Assembly (NCBI GenBank): GCA_031290815.1
Contig: JAISLO010000036.1
Location: 1 to 7,470, forward strand
Source: Synergistaceae bacterium
Lineage (GTDB): Bacteria; Synergistota; Synergistia; Synergistales; Synergistaceae
Direction: 5' to 3'
Length of the DNA: 7,470 bases
In this document: in pieces, positions 5,767 to 7,470 of the stretch
Numbering within the stretch: position 1 is the first letter of the stretch
How the letters are laid out: each line of letters opens with the position of its first letter
Made by a program: the position numbers and the translations under genes
The notes under the pieces: generated by a model
Databases searched by the model: none
The model's input: only the letters and a program-made list of their open reading frames with translations
What the model was told of the DNA's origin: nothing

Positions 5767-6191
5767 CAGTGTATCCCGCCTTCCATGTCAATGGATGCGC
5801 TGAGATGCATGTTCAGCTTCCGCATCTCCAGCTCGTGATCCTGCCAAGTGTCTGTCCCTCCGAAAATAAGCGAGCCTCGGATGAAGAATCCGGCACTGTA
5901 CGCGATTGCGCTTATGGGGTCGCCCTCAGACGCGCCCGTGTCGATGTCCTCGGCAAGGATACAGTCAGGCGATGCCCTGTCCGGTACGCTCGCCTCGCCT
6001 ACCGTCACCGTGTGCGAAGAATCGACAGTGACCGCTGAGCCATTGGCGAGAATTGAAAGTACGGTTCCGCGCTTCATCAGGCCCTGCCCCGCCGCCAGAT
6101 GTACTCCCTTATGCTGGATAGGAAATCGAGGCCCCGCTATCAGGTTGTCTTGCGTGCTTGTGCCGAGATCGTTCATTAACTCCCTGCTCAT
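5766..6191 (-). CDS. Head decoration protein (lambda gpD-like, HDPD family)
   Basis: A 141-aa protein that would bind the outside of the expanded capsid as trimers and stabilise it after DNA packaging, as lambda gpD does. Family-like features are the N-terminal TQDNLIAG region, the beta-rich stretch with TVLSILANGSAVTV (43-56), and the hallmark pair CILAEDID (77-84) and AIAYSAGFFIRGSLIF (95-110). It is about 30 residues longer than lambda gpD. The ATG at 6191-6189 overlaps the protease stop by 4 nt and is preceded by GGGAGG (6201-6196) at a short 4-nt spacing. A second in-frame ATG at 6176 is possible but would drop only five residues. The stop and the capsid start share one base (TGATG). Position between protease and capsid genes supports the call. 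Confidence 0.9.
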   Translation of the reverse strand: MSRELMNDLGTSTQDNLIAGPRFPIQHKGVHLAAGQGLMKRGTVLSILANGSAVTVDSSHTVTVGEASVPDRASPDCILAEDIDTGASEGDPISAIAYSAGFFIRGSLIFGGTDTWQDHELEMRKLNMHLSASIDMEGGIH

Positions 6192-7327
6192 TTAACCTCC
6201 CTGCCTTTCTCAATGGATTCTTTGAGTGCTTTCGCTTTTTCCGCGAAGGCGTCGGCATTTTTGAGCGCCGCGCCGTTATTGACAGCCGAGAGAACGTTCA
6301 CGCCGGAATCGTCCGCGTCGGACTTCCGCTCATCGAAAGCCTTCGTCCCAGCCAGTATGCCGGCCTTGATTATCTCAACCGCTGCCTGTTCCGGGGATAT
6401 CCCAGTCTCGTACTTTGCCTTGGCGATAATAGCCTCAGCGCCCGGCACGTGAAGACCGTCAAGCGCCTTGATCCTATCGCGCTCCGCCTTGACAGCCTTC
6501 TCTATTTCCTCCGCGCTGGCACTACTGGAAATGCCCGGCGCTGCTTCCGGCGCTTTCTGAGTGTCCTGAGCGGCATTGCCAGCCAGCCCGTTCTCCTTTG
6601 TCGAATCCAAATCTTTCCCCTCCATTTCTTTTTTTAGCCCTTCCGGAACGTTCCTGTATCCGGTCAGGTCGAATTCCACGTTTCCTACCGCCACTACGCC
6701 AGGCTTGACCGACGCCGCAGCCATCAACGGGGCTTCCACGATGTCGGCGAATCCCTTCTCTGCGGCCTCATCGGCTGTGAACCATGTCTCGTCGTCGAGC
6801 ATTGTTATCAGCTCGTCCTTCGGCAGCCCCGTTTTGTCCTGATACGCCGCGATCATCGAGTCGCGCATCTTGTCGAGGACATCAGCCGCTTTCCTGAGAT
6901 CCCTGGCGTCGCCGCTGATCCCGGACGAGGGATTGTGGATCATCATCATGGCGTTGCCCGGCATGATTACCGTATCTCCGGCCATCGCCACGACCGATGC
7001 GGCTGAAAGCGCGAATCCGTCCACATACACGGTCACTTTCGCCTGGTGCTGCTTCAGGATCGAGTAGACAGTGAAGCCTGCCGAGACGTGTCCCCCGTAG
7101 CTGTTGATGTGGACGTGAAGGTTTTTCACGTCACCCAGGGATTTCAGCTCGTCGATAAAGGCCTTCGGCGTAATGTCTTCGTCCCACCACGAGTCCTCAA
7201 GAAGGTAGCCGTAGATCCGTATCTCCCCGACCTGTTCCTCTTCGCCCGCGTCATTCCTCGCCTTCGCCGTTTTCATCGTCCAAAACGGCGTCTTTCCCTT
7301 CATTTCCGTCGTTTCCTTCACCGGCAT
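6188..7327 (-). CDS. ClpP-type prohead protease with C-terminal scaffold-like domain
   Basis: A 379-aa head maturation protease, counterpart of lambda gpC. It is expected to act inside the procapsid, cleaving scaffold and portal-proximal proteins. Residues about 15-200 form a ClpP/S49-like domain: INSYGGHVSAG (75-85) with the oxyanion glycines, YVDGFALSAAS (101-111) where Ser108 is the likely nucleophile, His131 in MMIHNPSSG, and an acidic cluster (Asp178-Glu180) before WFTADEAAEKGFAD. Residues about 240-265 are a polar linker. Residues about 270-335 (EEIEKAVKAERDRIKALD onwards) resemble the helical scaffold segment of phage protease-scaffold proteins. The ATG has AAAGGAGG at 7346-7339 with an 11-nt spacer. 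The stop overlaps the next start as ATGA. An IS end lies directly upstream, where a portal gene would be expected. An internal ATG at 6625 might give a separate scaffold. Confidence 0.92.
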   Translation of the reverse strand: MPVKETTEMKGKTPFWTMKTAKARNDAGEEEQVGEIRIYGYLLEDSWWDEDITPKAFIDELKSLGDVKNLHVHINSYGGHVSAGFTVYSILKQHQAKVTVYVDGFALSAASVVAMAGDTVIMPGNAMMMIHNPSSGISGDARDLRKAADVLDKMRDSMIAAYQDKTGLPKDELITMLDDETWFTADEAAEKGFADIVEAPLMAAASVKPGVVAVGNVEFDLTGYRNVPEGLKKEMEGKDLDSTKENGLAGNAAQDTQKAPEAAPGISSSASAEEIEKAVKAERDRIKALDGLHVPGAEAIIAKAKYETGISPEQAAVEIIKAGILAGTKAFDERKSDADDSGVNVLSAVNNGAALKNADAFAEKAKALKESIEKGREVK

Positions 7328-7349
7328 TACCTGAATCGCCTCCTTTAGC

Positions 7350-7378
7350 CAAAAGGGGTCGTCAACATTTTTTCGGAC
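7350..7378 (-). mobile_element. Terminal end of the IS3-family element (approximate boundary)
   Basis: Just after the transposase stop, the minus strand reads CTGTCCGAAAAAATGTTGAC and then GACCCC. This resembles the terminal inverted repeats of IS3-family elements, which are often of the form TGTCC-A-rich-GTTGAC-CCCC. The outermost base cannot be fixed because the opposite end and any target duplication are outside the window; the outer limit lies somewhere in about 7345-7355. Phage sequence resumes at the AAAGGAGG ribosome binding site (7346-7339), so the element landed immediately upstream of the protease gene. Confidence 0.6.
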
Positions 7379-7384
7379 AGGAAG

Positions 7385-7470
7385 TTAAGCAGCTAGTTTT
7401 CCATTGCCGCGATACCAATTTTTCAGCCACTCCATCGGGCTGATATATCCTAGGCGCTTTTGTACTCTCC
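7385..7470 (-). CDS. IS3-family transposase (integrase-core ORF B), C-terminal 27 residues only
   Basis: Reading leftwards from the window edge, an open frame ends at a TAA at 7387-7385. The visible tail includes RVQKRLGYISPMEWLKNWY and finishes GKLAA. An R-x-Q-x-R-L-G-Y-x-S-P-x-E-[YW] ending is typical of the rve (DDE) integrase-core subunit of IS3-family transposases, where it closes the catalytic domain. The protein would cut and join the ends of the insertion sequence. The catalytic DDE residues lie outside the window, so intactness cannot be judged. Its orientation matches the phage genes, so transcription leaving the IS would run into the protease gene. Family assignment is from recalled motif similarity; the IS150-like subgroup is a guess. 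Confidence 0.8.
   Translation of the reverse strand, partial: RVQKRLGYISPMEWLKNWYRGNGKLAA

Noticed and set aside
6625..6638. A-run (A AAA AAA in frame) in the protease gene as a programmed frameshift site
   Set aside because: It has the slippery heptamer form and an SD-like GGAAGGG upstream, but I see no meaningful alternative product in the shifted frame; the A-run is more simply part of a Lys-Lys linker.
7360..7365. TTGACG in the IS end as an outward -35 box for the head genes
   Set aside because: At 16-18 nt spacing the sequence is the GGAGGCG region of the SD, with no resemblance to a -10 hexamer, so no hybrid promoter is supported.
1..7470. tRNA, rRNA or CRISPR array
   Set aside because: No cloverleaf, rRNA-like or regularly spaced repeat pattern was seen on either strand.

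Overview
This 7.5-kb window is part of a prophage structural operon. Every large gene lies on the minus strand, so the genes are read here from high to low coordinates. The host is a bacterium of moderate-to-high GC with strong Shine-Dalgarno sites. It may be a Synergistota- or Firmicutes-like anaerobe, but that is a low-confidence impression; the sequence alone does not fix the taxon.

Layout in transcription order: the right edge (about 7350-7470) is the 3' end of an IS3-family insertion sequence, showing the last 27 residues of its integrase-type transposase and one terminal repeat. It sits just upstream of the ribosome binding site of the first phage gene. A head module follows in the lambda order C-D-E: a ClpP-type prohead protease with a scaffold-like C-terminus (7327-6188), a gpD-type decoration protein (6191-5766) and an E-family major capsid protein (5766-4714). 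Next come connector genes in the positions of lambda FI, FII, Z and U: an acidic 99-aa protein (4712-4413), a 142-aa head-tail joining candidate (4516-4088), a gpZ-type protein (4091-3492) and a 207-aa tail-terminator candidate (3168-2545). The tail is contractile, of Mu/P2 type: a 122-aa protein of unknown role (2552-2184), a 495-aa sheath (2194-707), an FII-type tube (694-176) and the start of a tail assembly chaperone candidate (162 to beyond base 1). Nearly all junctions overlap by a few bases or are separated by 1-15 bases, as expected for one co-transcribed late operon. The particle would be a myovirus with a lambda-like head.

The main anomaly is the 323-bp gap at 3169-3491, between the Z-like and U-like genes. 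On the opposite (plus) strand it holds what looks like a complete small transcription unit: an extended -10 promoter candidate, a hairpin covering the Shine-Dalgarno site, a 48-codon ORF with a strongly amphipathic C-terminal helix, several inverted repeats (one perfect over 15 bp) that can form mutually exclusive pairings, and an intrinsic terminator. I do not recognise it. It could be a moron gene, a type I toxin-like peptide, a structured small RNA, or a small palindromic mobile element.

No tRNA, rRNA or CRISPR array was seen. The portal and terminase genes expected upstream are not in the window.
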